DNA of 64,000 nt from assembly GCF_003994235.2 (NCBI RefSeq), contig NZ_RYFG02000102.1, positions 1 to 64,000 on the forward strand, read 5' to 3'. The notes under the pieces are model-generated. The model was not told the origin of the DNA. It did no database searches and was given only the letters and a program-made list of their open reading frames with translations. Of the stretch, positions 46,230 through 55,051 are shown one piece after another. Within the stretch, counting starts at the first letter, position 1. Every line of letters begins with the position of its first letter. The stretch comes from Candidatus Methylobacter oryzae (GTDB lineage: Bacteria > Pseudomonadota > Gammaproteobacteria > Methylococcales > Methylomonadaceae). Made by a program: the position numbers and the translations under genes.

Positions 46230-46334
46230 AAAAATAGAACACGGATGGCACCGATCGGACGGATCTACACGGATTTTATTTATTCTTTATTTATCCGTGT
46301 TTATCAGTCAAATCCGTGCATCCGTGTTCCATTA
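46230..46334. repeat. short ACGGATGACACGG element
   Basis: AGAACACGGATGGCACCGAT on the left faces CCGTGCATCCGTGTTCCATT on the right, around an AT-rich centre. It lacks the GTAACTATTCAG tips of the copies at 33067 and 41614. It lies between the exporter and flavoprotein genes and touches the exporter stop codon. Confidence 0.8.
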
Positions 46335-48653
46335 TAATTTTTGTCCCTTAAGCCCAATCAACGGCGCGCTGAGCAGCGCCGTGACAATACCGCAAGTGAC
46401 CGTAAAGCCGAACGCATGCACGATCTCGGTCGAACTGACCGCCAGCAATCCGAACGCCAGCAGCGTCGTTAACGCCGACAGCGTCACGCCCAACGAAGTG
46501 CTGGCGCGCCTGTCGCCGGCCATGAAAAAAAACAGCCCGTAATCGACGCCGATACCCAACACCAGCAACAATGCAAACAGGTTGAACAGGCTGAACAACT
46601 GATTAAACCAGCCTAACATCGCCAACGAAACCGCCAGCGCCAAGACCGGCACCGACATGATCGTCGCGCCGTTGCGCCAGCCGAACTTATAAGCCAAACC
46701 CAGCGAAGCCAAGCAAAATGCAATCGCCAACAAGCCGCTGGCCCTGATTCTATATCGCGCAAACAACGACGATACCGATTCGACCTGATCGACCCAGGCC
46801 ACGCCCGGCAAATCATGTACCGCCGCCAACGCGTTAATATCGTTGATGCCGGTCAGCGTCACCGTGCTTTGACAGCGGCCGGCATCGCAACCTAGCCACA
46901 ACTGCTGTTTGTTTTGATCGGCAGCCGCCAGCCATTCCGGCAAGGCCAAAGTATTGCCCTCCGCGGCGGCAAATTGCTTAAGTTCAGATTGCACCGCTGC
47001 CCGGTCAAAACCCAGATCGGTCATATAGCGCTCCAGTAAACCGGAATCGTACCAACTGTGCTTTAACAGTTGGTAATTTTGCTGCTGTTGATTCGCATCG
47101 GGCCAGTAGCGGCTCAAGCCTTCGTAAGCTGCCAGCGCTTTTTGCGATTTTAACGCGTCGAGACGTTCGAGCAGTCTTTGCTCGTTTCGATGCCAGTCGG
47201 CTTGATCTTTCCCCGACACCAGGAAAAACTGGCTGTCGGGACTCATCGGAAACAGTTGCCTGATTTTATCGGCGGTACGGAGCAATCCGGCCGGCGGCGA
47301 TTGCAGCAAGCGCACATCGTCCTGCGGCGTCAACAGCCACAGGCCGCCGCTTGTAAAAACTATCAGCAGTAAACCTAAGCAGCGCCGGTTTTTGCTGACC
47401 CACAGCGGCCAATGTTGTTCCCAATAAGTGGTTAATTTAAGGATGCCGGGCCGATGATTAAACGTGAATCCGCTCAGCAGCAACGGAAACAGCAACACCA
47501 CCGTCAACCAGGCAAACAACAAACCGGCAGCCGAGAACAGCGCCACTTCCTGCAAGCCCGGAAACGGCGAGAATCCCAAGCCGGCATAACTGAGCAGATT
47601 GCTTATCAGCCCCAGAGAAAGCCCCGGCAGAATAAACCTCAGGCCTTTGCGCGGACTCCAATCCGTCTCTCCGAAACTGTCGCATAAAAAATGCTGCGCA
47701 TAGTCATCGGCGACGCCGATCAAGCTGGCGCCGAACACCAACGTCAAAATATGTATCTTGCCGAAAAACAGCACGCAGACAACCAGCGCAGCCAACAGAC
47801 CGCTGCCGATCGCAAGGCTCGATAACAGCAAAGGCCTGACGCTACGGAAAGTCGCCCACAGCAATACGATAATGCCAAGACTGGAACCGATGCCGACCGT
47901 GGAAATTTCCTGTTTAGCCGACTCGGCCCCATGCGCGGTAAACAGCGCCATGCCTGAAACCAGCAATTCGCCGCCGGCCGCTTTGACTTGTTCGGTGGCG
48001 CTGTCGACCAAAGCGGACAGGGTTTCCAGCTTATCCAACTGCAAGCGCTCGTCCTGCAAGTCTGTCAACACCAATGCCCAGAACTTATTCTTGTCCGGCA
48101 AAACGACGATGCCCTGCTCCAGGTTCAGCTTAACCGGATTTTGCGAATTGAAATAACGGCTGAACAACAACGCCGAATCGCGTTCAAGATCGGCCGCCTG
48201 CATCTGCCCAATCGGGCTGTTCAGTATCTCCAGGTTTTGCTTGATTAACCGGTCGGGGTTATTAGCCAGCATGGCTTGGGTTTGCGTATCCAGCAACTGA
48301 TAGCGATAAGAAAACAGTCGCTGGTACTGCCGGATATATTGCTGCGGCGAAAACTCCAACACGACCTTGCTGAACAGCCTGCTTTGCTCCAGTTGCCGTT
48401 TAAGCTTTTGCGCGTGACCGATAGCTTCCTCGGATGTTGTAGCGCCGGCCAGCCAGATCACTTTCCGGTTCGACAGCTCGTTATGCTGCCGCGTGGCTTT
48501 GGCGATTTCCGGCTGCTGCTCGTTGGCCGGCAATAGGGCTAAAAAACCGGTTTCGAGCCAGTCCTTAGTCAATGCTTGAGCACCGAGAATACAGATAACC
48601 AGCATTCCGGCCAGCCAAAGTGCTGCGGTCAGCTTAGGGTGATAAACGTTCAA
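46332..48653 (-). CDS. MMPL/RND family exporter (ApeM type)
   Basis: A 773-residue inner-membrane transporter with about 12 helices: one at the N-terminus, a large periplasmic loop (about 35-220), five helices (IGSSLGIIVLLWATF onward), a second periplasmic loop (about 410-600) and the final block. FGASLIGVADDYAQHFL and LGIGVDYGLFFFM are the duplicated helix-4 motifs with acidic residues for proton coupling. It probably exports the polyene lipid. It overlaps the LolA-like gene by 20 bases. Confidence 0.88.
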   Translation of the reverse strand: MNVYHPKLTAALWLAGMLVICILGAQALTKDWLETGFLALLPANEQQPEIAKATRQHNELSNRKVIWLAGATTSEEAIGHAQKLKRQLEQSRLFSKVVLEFSPQQYIRQYQRLFSYRYQLLDTQTQAMLANNPDRLIKQNLEILNSPIGQMQAADLERDSALLFSRYFNSQNPVKLNLEQGIVVLPDKNKFWALVLTDLQDERLQLDKLETLSALVDSATEQVKAAGGELLVSGMALFTAHGAESAKQEISTVGIGSSLGIIVLLWATFRSVRPLLLSSLAIGSGLLAALVVCVLFFGKIHILTLVFGASLIGVADDYAQHFLCDSFGETDWSPRKGLRFILPGLSLGLISNLLSYAGLGFSPFPGLQEVALFSAAGLLFAWLTVVLLFPLLLSGFTFNHRPGILKLTTYWEQHWPLWVSKNRRCLGLLLIVFTSGGLWLLTPQDDVRLLQSPPAGLLRTADKIRQLFPMSPDSQFFLVSGKDQADWHRNEQRLLERLDALKSQKALAAYEGLSRYWPDANQQQQNYQLLKHSWYDSGLLERYMTDLGFDRAAVQSELKQFAAAEGNTLALPEWLAAADQNKQQLWLGCDAGRCQSTVTLTGINDINALAAVHDLPGVAWVDQVESVSSLFARYRIRASGLLAIAFCLASLGLAYKFGWRNGATIMSVPVLALAVSLAMLGWFNQLFSLFNLFALLLVLGIGVDYGLFFFMAGDRRASTSLGVTLSALTTLLAFGLLAVSSTEIVHAFGFTVTCGIVTALLSAPLIGLKGQKL

Positions 48654-49221
48654 AATCGGCTTGTTGCTCGTCGGTTAATTGCGCGGGATGGCTAATGTTA
48701 TCGAAAGCGATGTCGGTCACGTTGCCGCCCGCTTCGCGTATTTCCAGCTTGCGCAGTTCGGTGTCGCCGGACAGCAGCATCGTGCCGATCACTTTTTTCA
48801 GCATGTCGTCCTTCGGCGTCAGTTCCAGTTGCCAGGATGTTTTTTGATCGCTTCCGGTCACGTTAAAGCCGTCGGTCAGCGCCGCCAGATCGCCGCCGAG
48901 CATGGCTTTAAAAACCTTGCCGAAAGCCGCCGGCACCGCTTGTTCGCCCTGCCCGGTCAACAGCTTCGACTCATTGACCAGCAGTACTGAAACAACCGGC
49001 GTCAGCGTTTTCCAGATAACGCCTTTGTTTTGATCGTAAGTAAACGTGCCGCTGGAAATTAACGGCTTGTGTAGTACCTTCAGGTGTTTTTGCTGGTGAA
49101 ACTCGCCTTGGGTGATTGGTGTTTTTACCAGTCGAGCGGCAATTCCAGCCAACAAGTCTTCGCTTGCAAACCCTTGTCCGCATAATAATAAAGACAAAAA
49201 CAACGCTTTTATTAAAATCAA
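48634..49221 (-). CDS. LolA-like outer-membrane lipoprotein carrier family protein (ApeL type)
   Basis: A 195-residue exported protein with a signal peptide (LIKALFLSLLLCGQGFA). The LolA-type beta sandwich pattern is seen (PITQGEFHQQKHLKVLHKPL, VIWKTLTPVVSVLLV, and GNVTDIAFDNI near the end). It is the polyene-cluster version, thought to carry the pigment lipid across the periplasm together with the MMPL exporter. Its start overlaps the thioesterase stop by four bases (ATGA). Confidence 0.85.
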   Translation of the reverse strand: MILIKALFLSLLLCGQGFASEDLLAGIAARLVKTPITQGEFHQQKHLKVLHKPLISSGTFTYDQNKGVIWKTLTPVVSVLLVNESKLLTGQGEQAVPAAFGKVFKAMLGGDLAALTDGFNVTGSDQKTSWQLELTPKDDMLKKVIGTMLLSGDTELRKLEIREAGGNVTDIAFDNISHPAQLTDEQQADFERLSP

Positions 49222-49631
49222 GAAACCTCCATCCCAAGCTTTTCAAACAACACCGGCGGCGACACAAAGCACATTTCTTTAGTCGCCATATCCACCGCCA
49301 CCTGCACGCTATGTCCTTTAGTCAGCCTTAAGCCGGAGTTTTTATCGGTGATCAGGTAATTTATTTTCAGGCGATTTTCCCATTCGACAATTTGCGCCGT
49401 TATCGTAATAGTCTGCCCGAATACGGCCGGCTGCACATAACGGATGTTCAGGTCGATTACCGGCCATGCATAACCGGAATCGCGCATTTGCGGGTAGTTG
49501 TAACCGATTTTTTCCAATAACGCGCAACGGGCGATTTCAAAATACTTGGCGTAATGCCCGTGCCAGACGACTTCCATCATGTCGACATCGTGGAAAGGGA
49601 TTTGCAGATCGATTGAAGTTTGATGAGTCAT
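49218..49631 (-). CDS. acyl-CoA/ACP thioesterase (hotdog fold, ApeK type)
   Basis: A 137-residue 4-hydroxybenzoyl-CoA-thioesterase-like protein. The motif HDVDMMEVVWHGHYAKYFE (near residues 14-32) has the catalytic acid and the HxxYxxxFE pattern. It would release acyl chains or act as an editing enzyme in polyene synthesis. It is the first visible gene of the operon on this strand. The usual upstream genes (acyltransferase, ligase, carrier proteins, ammonia lyase) are not seen; a long repeat and nifS follow instead. Confidence 0.85.
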   Translation of the reverse strand: MTHQTSIDLQIPFHDVDMMEVVWHGHYAKYFEIARCALLEKIGYNYPQMRDSGYAWPVIDLNIRYVQPAVFGQTITITAQIVEWENRLKINYLITDKNSGLRLTKGHSVQVAVDMATKEMCFVSPPVLFEKLGMEVS

Positions 49632-49792
49632 AGCTGATGCCGGTTGCCAAGATCGGAACTTGGATGCCGGCGTTTTATTTACTTAATGCCAATGCGGCGC
49701 GTGGGAGCGGGAAAAATTAGGGCTTACGATAACACTTTCTGTATTCAGGTCAATGGAATTGGCTGAATGAGGCGGGTATTCTATCATCATGC

Positions 49793-50039
49793 AGACCTTC
49801 CAGGTTTTGCGACTGCCAGGGATGCAGGAGGTAGGCAGAAAACCGCTCCTGCATTTTCTGCATTCACCACATCCTTGTGGCTTAGCAACGCAAGAGCAGT
49901 TGCCGAGGGAATCGATGCGACCGACTGCCAGGGACGGCGGCCGAGACTGCTCCCGGCAGTCTTCGGCATTTCCTCCATCCATGGCGGTCAGAAGTGCTGG
50001 AGCCGCCGGGAGCGGCTCCAGTAAACACCTGGAAGGTCT
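49793..50039. repeat. longest AGACCTTCCAGG element (247 bp)
   Basis: AGACCTTCCAGGTTTT opens it and CACCTGGAAGGTCT closes it. Its right part matches 44764-44949, and the left part contains an extra unit of about 60 bases with GCTCTTGCG-like palindromic sequence. It separates the polyene thioesterase gene from nifS. Confidence 0.88.
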
Positions 50040-50074
50040 AACGAACGGATAACGACGAGGAGCGGTCTATCTGA

Positions 50075-51286
50075 TTAGGAGTAAGTCGGCGCAAAAGCCT
50101 GCTCAGGGTTTGCAACCGGGCCGTTACCGTCCCAGTACGGCGACAATTTGCGCAAGGTCGCGACAATGCCGGGCATCACTTCCAGAACCTTATCGACTTC
50201 CGCCATCGTGTTATAGCGCGAGAACGAAAAGCGTATCGTGCCGTGCGCGGCGGTATACGGAATATCCATAGCCCGCATTACATGCGAAGGCTCCAACGAA
50301 CCGGAAGTACAGGCCGAACCGCTCGACGCGGCGATACCGGCTTTGTTCAGCAACATCAAAATCGACTCGCCTTCGATATATTCAAAAGCGATGTCGGTCG
50401 TATTAGGCAAACGGTTGTACATGTCGCCGGTCACGAAACAATGGCCGATTTGCTCGGTAATGCCTTGTTCCAGACGGTCGCGCATGGCTTTGACTTTGGT
50501 ATTTTCATATTCAATATACTCCAACGCCAATTCGCAGGCTTTGCCCAAACCGACAATCGACGCGGTATTTTCAGTCCCTGCCCTTCTGCCGCGCTCCTGG
50601 TGGCCGCCGCGCAGCAACGGACGATAGCGCGTGCCGCGGCGCAGGTATAAAACGCCGATGCCTTTCGGCGCATGCAATTTGTGGCCGGATAACGACAACA
50701 TGTCGATTTTGGTGTCCTGCAACATCATCGGAATTTTGCCGACCGCCTGCACCGCATCGGTATGAAACATCACGCCGGCGGCATTCGCCATCTCCGCCAT
50801 TTCGGCGACCGGGAAAATCGTGCCGGTTTCGTTATTGGCCCACATGACCGACACAATCGCGACCTGGTCTGACAGCAGCCGTTTATACGATTCCAAATTC
50901 AAGCGCCCAGCCTTGTCGACCGGCATTCTGTGAATCGTATAGCCTTCTTTTTCCAGGTGTTCGCACAGGTTCAAAATCGCCGGGTGCTCCACCGTGGTAG
51001 TGATGATTTCTTTCTTGTTCGGTTGCGCCTTGATTGCAGACAAAATCGCCGTAGAGTTGGATTCGGTGCCGCACGAGGTGAAAATGATTTCGGAATCGTG
51101 TTCGGCGCCGATTAAAGCCTGAACCTGCTGGCGGGCCTGCTTGAGTCCGCGCGCTACGCCGTCGGCGAATTTATGGATCGACGACGGATTGCCGTATTGC
51201 TCAAGAAAATACGGAATCATCACGTCGACGACCGCCGGATCGACCTTAGTGGTCGCATTGTTATCAAGATAAATGTCAGTCATCAC
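50075..51286 (-). CDS. nifS: cysteine desulfurase NifS
   Basis: A 403-residue PLP enzyme that takes sulfur from cysteine for Fe-S cluster assembly. K203 in [11 protein letters not shown] binds the cofactor, and C326 in [10 protein letters not shown] is the persulfide-carrying cysteine. The short loop around it is of the NifS/IscS type. Its start overlaps the nifU stop by four bases. Together with NifU and the IscA-type protein it forms a nif-style unit behind a sigma-54 promoter, so I call it NifS instead of IscS. A housekeeping role cannot be ruled out. Confidence 0.93.
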   Translation of the reverse strand: MMTDIYLDNNATTKVDPAVVDVMIPYFLEQYGNPSSIHKFADGVARGLKQARQQVQALIGAEHDSEIIFTSCGTESNSTAILSAIKAQPNKKEIITTTVEHPAILNLCEHLEKEGYTIHRMPVDKAGRLNLESYKRLLSDQVAIVSVMWANNETGTIFPVAEMAEMANAAGVMFHTDAVQAVGKIPMMLQDTKIDMLSLSGHKLHAPKGIGVLYLRRGTRYRPLLRGGHQERGRRAGTENTASIVGLGKACELALEYIEYENTKVKAMRDRLEQGITEQIGHCFVTGDMYNRLPNTTDIAFEYIEGESILMLLNKAGIAASSGSACTSGSLEPSHVMRAMDIPYTAAHGTIRFSFSRYNTMAEVDKVLEVMPGIVATLRKLSPYWDGNGPVANPEQAFAPTYS

Positions 51287-52191
51287 GCCACCTCGATATT
51301 GACCAGTTTCGACATTTCCGACGCCGGCACGACTTTAATGAATTCGCCCATCACTTCCATCAAGCGTTGTTGAATGCCGGCAATCGTCATCGCGGCCATT
51401 TGGCAACCGTTGCAGGCGCCGGTCATGTTCACGTAAGCGGTGTTGCCGATCACTTCGACCAGTTCCACGTCGCCGCCGTCCGCCATCAGCGACGGTCTTA
51501 ACGACTCCAACACTTGCTCGATCTTTTTGATGCGTTGCAGATTGGTCAACGGCGCTTTAACCGCGGCGACTTTCTCCGCAGGCTTGCTGACCGACTCAGC
51601 GCTTGGATCGAATTTTTCGCCTTTTTCGGCCAGCACTTTTTCCAGGATCGCCTCTATGTCTTCATGACAAGCCGCGCAACCGCCGCCGGCTTTGGTGAAG
51701 TTGGTCACGTCTTCAACCGTGCGCAATTTATTGGCCCAAATCATTTCCTCTATCATCACCGCATCGATTGCGAAACATTTGCAGATCAGCGCGCCTTCTT
51801 CATGATCGTCTTTCCATTCTTCGCCGCGATAATTCGCTATCGCCGCTTGCAAAGCTTCGCGGCCCATGACCGAACAGTGCATTTTTTCGGGCGGCAAGCC
51901 CTCCAGATGATCGGCGATGTCCTGGTTGGTGACTTTTAACGCTTCATCCAGCGTCATGCCTTTGATGATTTCGGTCAGTACTGACGACGACGCAATCGCC
52001 GAACCGCAACCGAAGGTTTGAAAACCGGCTTCAAGGATAACCTCACTATCGTCATCGACTTTCAAGGTCAACCGCAACGCATCGCCGCAGCTGATTGAAC
52101 CCACTTCGCCGATCGCATTCGCATCGACAACAGCGCCCGCATTTTTAGGGTTAAAAAAATGTTCTTTAACTTTATCTGAATAGTCCCACAT
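51283..52191 (-). CDS. nifU: Fe-S scaffold protein NifU
   Basis: A 302-residue three-domain scaffold, the full nitrogenase-type NifU. The IscU-like N-terminal domain has C35, C62 and C106 for transient clusters. The middle domain has C137, C139, C172 and C175 for a permanent [2Fe-2S] cluster. The C-terminal Nfu domain has C260 and C263 ([10 protein letters not shown]). It receives sulfur from NifS and delivers clusters to nitrogenase proteins. It lies 32 bases after the IscA-type gene in the same unit. Confidence 0.95.
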   Translation of the reverse strand: MWDYSDKVKEHFFNPKNAGAVVDANAIGEVGSISCGDALRLTLKVDDDSEVILEAGFQTFGCGSAIASSSVLTEIIKGMTLDEALKVTNQDIADHLEGLPPEKMHCSVMGREALQAAIANYRGEEWKDDHEEGALICKCFAIDAVMIEEMIWANKLRTVEDVTNFTKAGGGCAACHEDIEAILEKVLAEKGEKFDPSAESVSKPAEKVAAVKAPLTNLQRIKKIEQVLESLRPSLMADGGDVELVEVIGNTAYVNMTGACNGCQMAAMTIAGIQQRLMEVMGEFIKVVPASEMSKLVNIEVA

Positions 52192-52223
52192 GACTTTTTC
52201 CTCGAATTAGGTTTGCTGGTGCG

Positions 52224-52580
52224 TTAAGAACAGGTTTTAGTTCCGGTACCGTCGCTACTAGTATTAAAAGAAGTGCCGCAAGCACAGCTTTTAGCCGCAT
52301 TAGGGTTGGTAAATTTGAATCCCGAACCTTCGATAGTATCGAGAAAATCAACAGACATACCGTCGAGCATCGGCAAACTGACGGGGTCTATAAAGACTTT
52401 TACATCGCCGCAATCAATGACGGTGTCTTCCGCTGTTTGACTGCTTTCAAGTTTCAATCCATATTGATAACCCGAGCAACCGCCATCGGTCACTTCTATC
52501 CGTAAACCCGCTGTTGGTGTATCCGAACCGGCAATGAACCGGCCGACTGCGCTAATTGCTTTTTCTGTTAATGTAATCAT
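52224..52580 (-). CDS. iscA: IscA/HesB-type Fe-S carrier of the nif unit
   Basis: A 118-residue A-type carrier from the ATG at 52580, with AGGAG nine bases upstream; the open frame to 52607 is longer but lacks a site. The three conserved cysteines are C35 (GGCSGY), C99 and C101 (SCACG). It binds iron or a cluster and passes it to target proteins. It is the first gene of iscA-nifU-nifS, directly behind the sigma-54 promoter, matching the IscA-nif seen in nitrogen fixers. Confidence 0.88.
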   Translation of the reverse strand: MITLTEKAISAVGRFIAGSDTPTAGLRIEVTDGGCSGYQYGLKLESSQTAEDTVIDCGDVKVFIDPVSLPMLDGMSVDFLDTIEGSGFKFTNPNAAKSCACGTSFNTSSDGTGTKTCS

Positions 52581-52626
52581 TTTTATGCACTCCTGAATGT
52601 ATGGCATCGTTCTTGTTAATGCTTAA

Positions 52627-52642
52627 AGCAACCTGTATGCCA
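52627..52642 (-). promoter_or_regulatory. sigma-54 (RpoN) promoter of iscA-nifU-nifS
   Basis: On the minus strand the sequence is TGGCATACAGGTTGCT, against the consensus TGGCACG-N4-TTGCW. The invariant GG and GC are exactly ten bases apart. Transcription would begin about 36 bases before the iscA ATG. A NifA-type site lies 108-125 bp upstream of this promoter. Confidence 0.78.
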
Positions 52643-52749
52643 TATCATTATTTATTCGCTAAAAGCTTATTTAATAAGGCCTTAACAAAATGTCCAGACA
52701 ATAAACAATGTATTAACAGACAGGTTTCAAGTACACAATCAGCCAACAA

Positions 52750-52765
52750 TGTAAGGTTTACGACA
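52750..52765. promoter_or_regulatory. NifA upstream activator site
   Basis: TGTAAGGTTTACGACA matches TGT-N10-ACA, the NifA-binding consensus. It is well placed for looping to the iscA promoter and is also only 20 bases before the nifZ-like start. One site alone could occur by chance, but position and the promoter agree. Confidence 0.6.
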
Positions 52766-52784
52766 AAACCCGAGGAGATATGCA

Positions 52785-53048
52785 ATGAACGTAGAAGATT
52801 TAGATATAGGCGATGTCGTCTATGCGGCAAAGACGATTACCGACGACGGCTCCATGCCCGATGGTACTGAAGGAGAAATCTTGGCCGAAGCCGGAACTCG
52901 CGGCGTAATTACGCTGATAGGACATGTTGAAGAAGAGCCGAACCGCAGTGTTTTTTTGGTGCGCTTTGAGGATAAGGATATGAATCTGGGTAACCCGATC
53001 GGCTGCTGGGTTGATGACTTGGCCGTGGAGCCGAAGTTCGTCAACTAA
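52785..53048 (+). CDS. nifZ: NifZ-like protein
   Basis: An 87-residue protein with the NifZ pattern: DIGDVVYAAKTITDDGSMPD, GTRGVITLIG, VFLVRFED and an acidic WVDDLAVEP. NifZ helps mature the MoFe protein of nitrogenase, and short domain-only forms are common in methanotroph and cyanobacterial clusters. The start has GAGGAG seven bases upstream. It is divergent from the iscA unit and shares its regulatory region. The match is by pattern only, so related small Fe-S-assembly factors remain possible. Confidence 0.7.
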   Translation: MNVEDLDIGDVVYAAKTITDDGSMPDGTEGEILAEAGTRGVITLIGHVEEEPNRSVFLVRFEDKDMNLGNPIGCWVDDLAVEPKFVN

Positions 53049-53364
53049 AATACGCACCATAAAAGTGCAAAAAGTTTATCGTTGCCGCGCTCCAGAGACG
53101 GTGAAAGTTTTATCAAAATTAGTTTAAAAACCTATTCACCACGAAAGCACGAAGGACACAGAGTTTTCAGTACATTGAGTTTAAAAAATTATTTTTCCTT
53201 CGTGATCTTCGTGCCTTCGTGGTGAGCGCTTTTGCTTTTGTTCTAAAACAAATACCTTTACAGTCTCTCCAACATGGCGACAATAAATAATCAGGAGTAC
53301 AGGCTTTGCCTGTCAACAAGCAGAGCTTGCACTGCATTGATCCGATCTTTGGATTTAAACCACT
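53049..53364. repeat. gap with a CACGAAAGCACGAAGG palindrome
   Basis: At about 53140-53226 CACCACGAAAGCACGAAGGA faces the complementary TCGTGCCTTCGTGGTG at the right end, a long imperfect hairpin like other dispersed repeats in the window. The rest is AT-rich; I see no gene and no recognised promoter for the SagB-type gene. Confidence 0.75.
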
Positions 53365-54954
53365 ATGACCAAACCAACCGAAACCGTCCTAGCCTACCAC
53401 AACCGCACCAAACACAGCCTGGAGCGTTACGCCAAGGGACCTGAATCAATCGACTGGGAAGACCAACCCGATCAATTCCGGCGCTTTTCCGGCTGCGAGA
53501 TTGTCACATTGCCCTTACCCGGCACTGAGCTTGAGCCTTTATTCACCGATCTGGATAATCCGGAAACAATCGCCGCCAAACCGCTAAACCTGGCGAATGC
53601 CGGCTTGCTGCTGGAACTCGCCTTCGGCCTTTCGGCCTGGAAGCAATTCGGCCCCAGCCGCTGGGCGTTGCGCTGTAATCCTTCCAGCGGCAATCTGCAC
53701 CCGACTGAAGCTTATTTGATCAGCACCGGCAATGACTTTATTAAAGCCGGGGTTTACCACTATGTCAGCCACGACCATCATCTTGAACAGCGTTGTCGCT
53801 TTTCCGACAATTTTGCCGATTCAGCCTTATTGATCGGCTTCTCTTCGATTCATTGGCGGGAAGCCTGGAAATACGGCGAAAGAGCTTACCGCTACTGCCA
53901 ACATGACCTGGGCCATGCGTTGGGAGCCTTGCGTTATGCGGCGGCAACGCTGGGCTGGTCGGTCGAGTTGCAGGCCGAATGGTCCGATGACGACATTGCC
54001 AAGCTATTGGGACTAGACCGGGATGATTTTAAAAAGCAAGAACATGAATCGCCCGATATTATCTGCCGGATTAATACGCGCTCCGGTGCGATGCCGGTAG
54101 ACATCGAAAGCTTGCTGGAAAGCGCGCAATCGGGGACTTGGTCCGGTAAAGCCGACAGTCTTCGTGCTTATCATATGTATAAATGGCCGGTCATCGATGA
54201 AGTCTCGATTGCCGCGAGCAAACCGCAAACGGAAGAACCTGCTTGGAAAGCAGCAAGGCAGCCGGTTATAAAATCATCCTGCATCCAAACGGCTACAAAA
54301 ATCATCCGCCAACGCCGCAGTGCGCAACACTTTGACGGAAAAATGCGGCCAATGCCTCTGGGCGATTTTTACCGGATGCTGTCCGCCGTTTTACCAGGCT
54401 CTGCCGCATTCGAATTCTGGCGCTGGCCGGCGAAGATCCACCTGTTTATTTTCGTGCATCGCATTGAGGGATTAGATCCCGGCATCTATGCGCTACCGAG
54501 GCATAACGATGCGCTTGAACCGTTGCAAACCGCAACCTTGACCGATTTTGACTGGCGGCCGGTTTCCGAAGACTTACCGCTTTATCATTTGTATTCGGGC
54601 GATTGCAGGCAAATCGCCAAAACGCTGTCCTGCCATCAACCCATCGCCAGCGATAGCGCTTTCAGCCTGGGCATGGTTGCCGAATTTGGCGAAACAGTCC
54701 AAACCGCGCCGTGGCTTTATCGCCGCTTGTTCTGGGAATGCGGCCTGATAGGCCAAACGCTGTATCTGGAAGCCGAAGCGGCGGGCCTTCGCGGCACCGG
54801 TATCGGCTGTTATTTCGATGACAGCGTGCATGAGCTGTTGGGGATCAAGGACGAACAATTTCAAAGCCTTTATCATTTTACGATGGGTAAGCCGCTAGAG
54901 GATAGCCGGCTGGAGACTTTGGCGGGTTATGGGCATTTGGGTGGTGTAAGATGA
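53365..54954 (+). CDS. SagB/ThcOx-type flavin dehydrogenase (tandem nitroreductase)
   Basis: A 529-residue protein with two nitroreductase-fold halves (about 75-290 and 300-525). Each half shows partial FMN-binding sequence: WALRCNPSSGNLHPTEAYLI in the first, and IRQRRSAQHFDGK with GTGIGCYFDDSVHELLG in the second. SagB proteins oxidise azoline rings to azoles in peptide natural products, but orphan forms like this occur without precursor peptides. No YcaO, SagC or precursor gene is in the window. The reaction is therefore unknown. Confidence 0.85.
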   Translation: MTKPTETVLAYHNRTKHSLERYAKGPESIDWEDQPDQFRRFSGCEIVTLPLPGTELEPLFTDLDNPETIAAKPLNLANAGLLLELAFGLSAWKQFGPSRWALRCNPSSGNLHPTEAYLISTGNDFIKAGVYHYVSHDHHLEQRCRFSDNFADSALLIGFSSIHWREAWKYGERAYRYCQHDLGHALGALRYAAATLGWSVELQAEWSDDDIAKLLGLDRDDFKKQEHESPDIICRINTRSGAMPVDIESLLESAQSGTWSGKADSLRAYHMYKWPVIDEVSIAASKPQTEEPAWKAARQPVIKSSCIQTATKIIRQRRSAQHFDGKMRPMPLGDFYRMLSAVLPGSAAFEFWRWPAKIHLFIFVHRIEGLDPGIYALPRHNDALEPLQTATLTDFDWRPVSEDLPLYHLYSGDCRQIAKTLSCHQPIASDSAFSLGMVAEFGETVQTAPWLYRRLFWECGLIGQTLYLEAEAAGLRGTGIGCYFDDSVHELLGIKDEQFQSLYHFTMGKPLEDSRLETLAGYGHLGGVR

Positions 54955-55051
54955 ACTCACGGAAAATGTACGACAAATTAGATCTTTTATTAAGACAGTC
55001 GGTATCGTATATATTAAGCTAGTTTTTTGATTTTTGTTCTGATAACAGGCA

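Noticed and set aside
53365-54954. RiPP (azole peptide) cluster around the SagB-type gene
   Set aside because: No YcaO cyclodehydratase, precursor peptide, protease or export gene is linked in the window.
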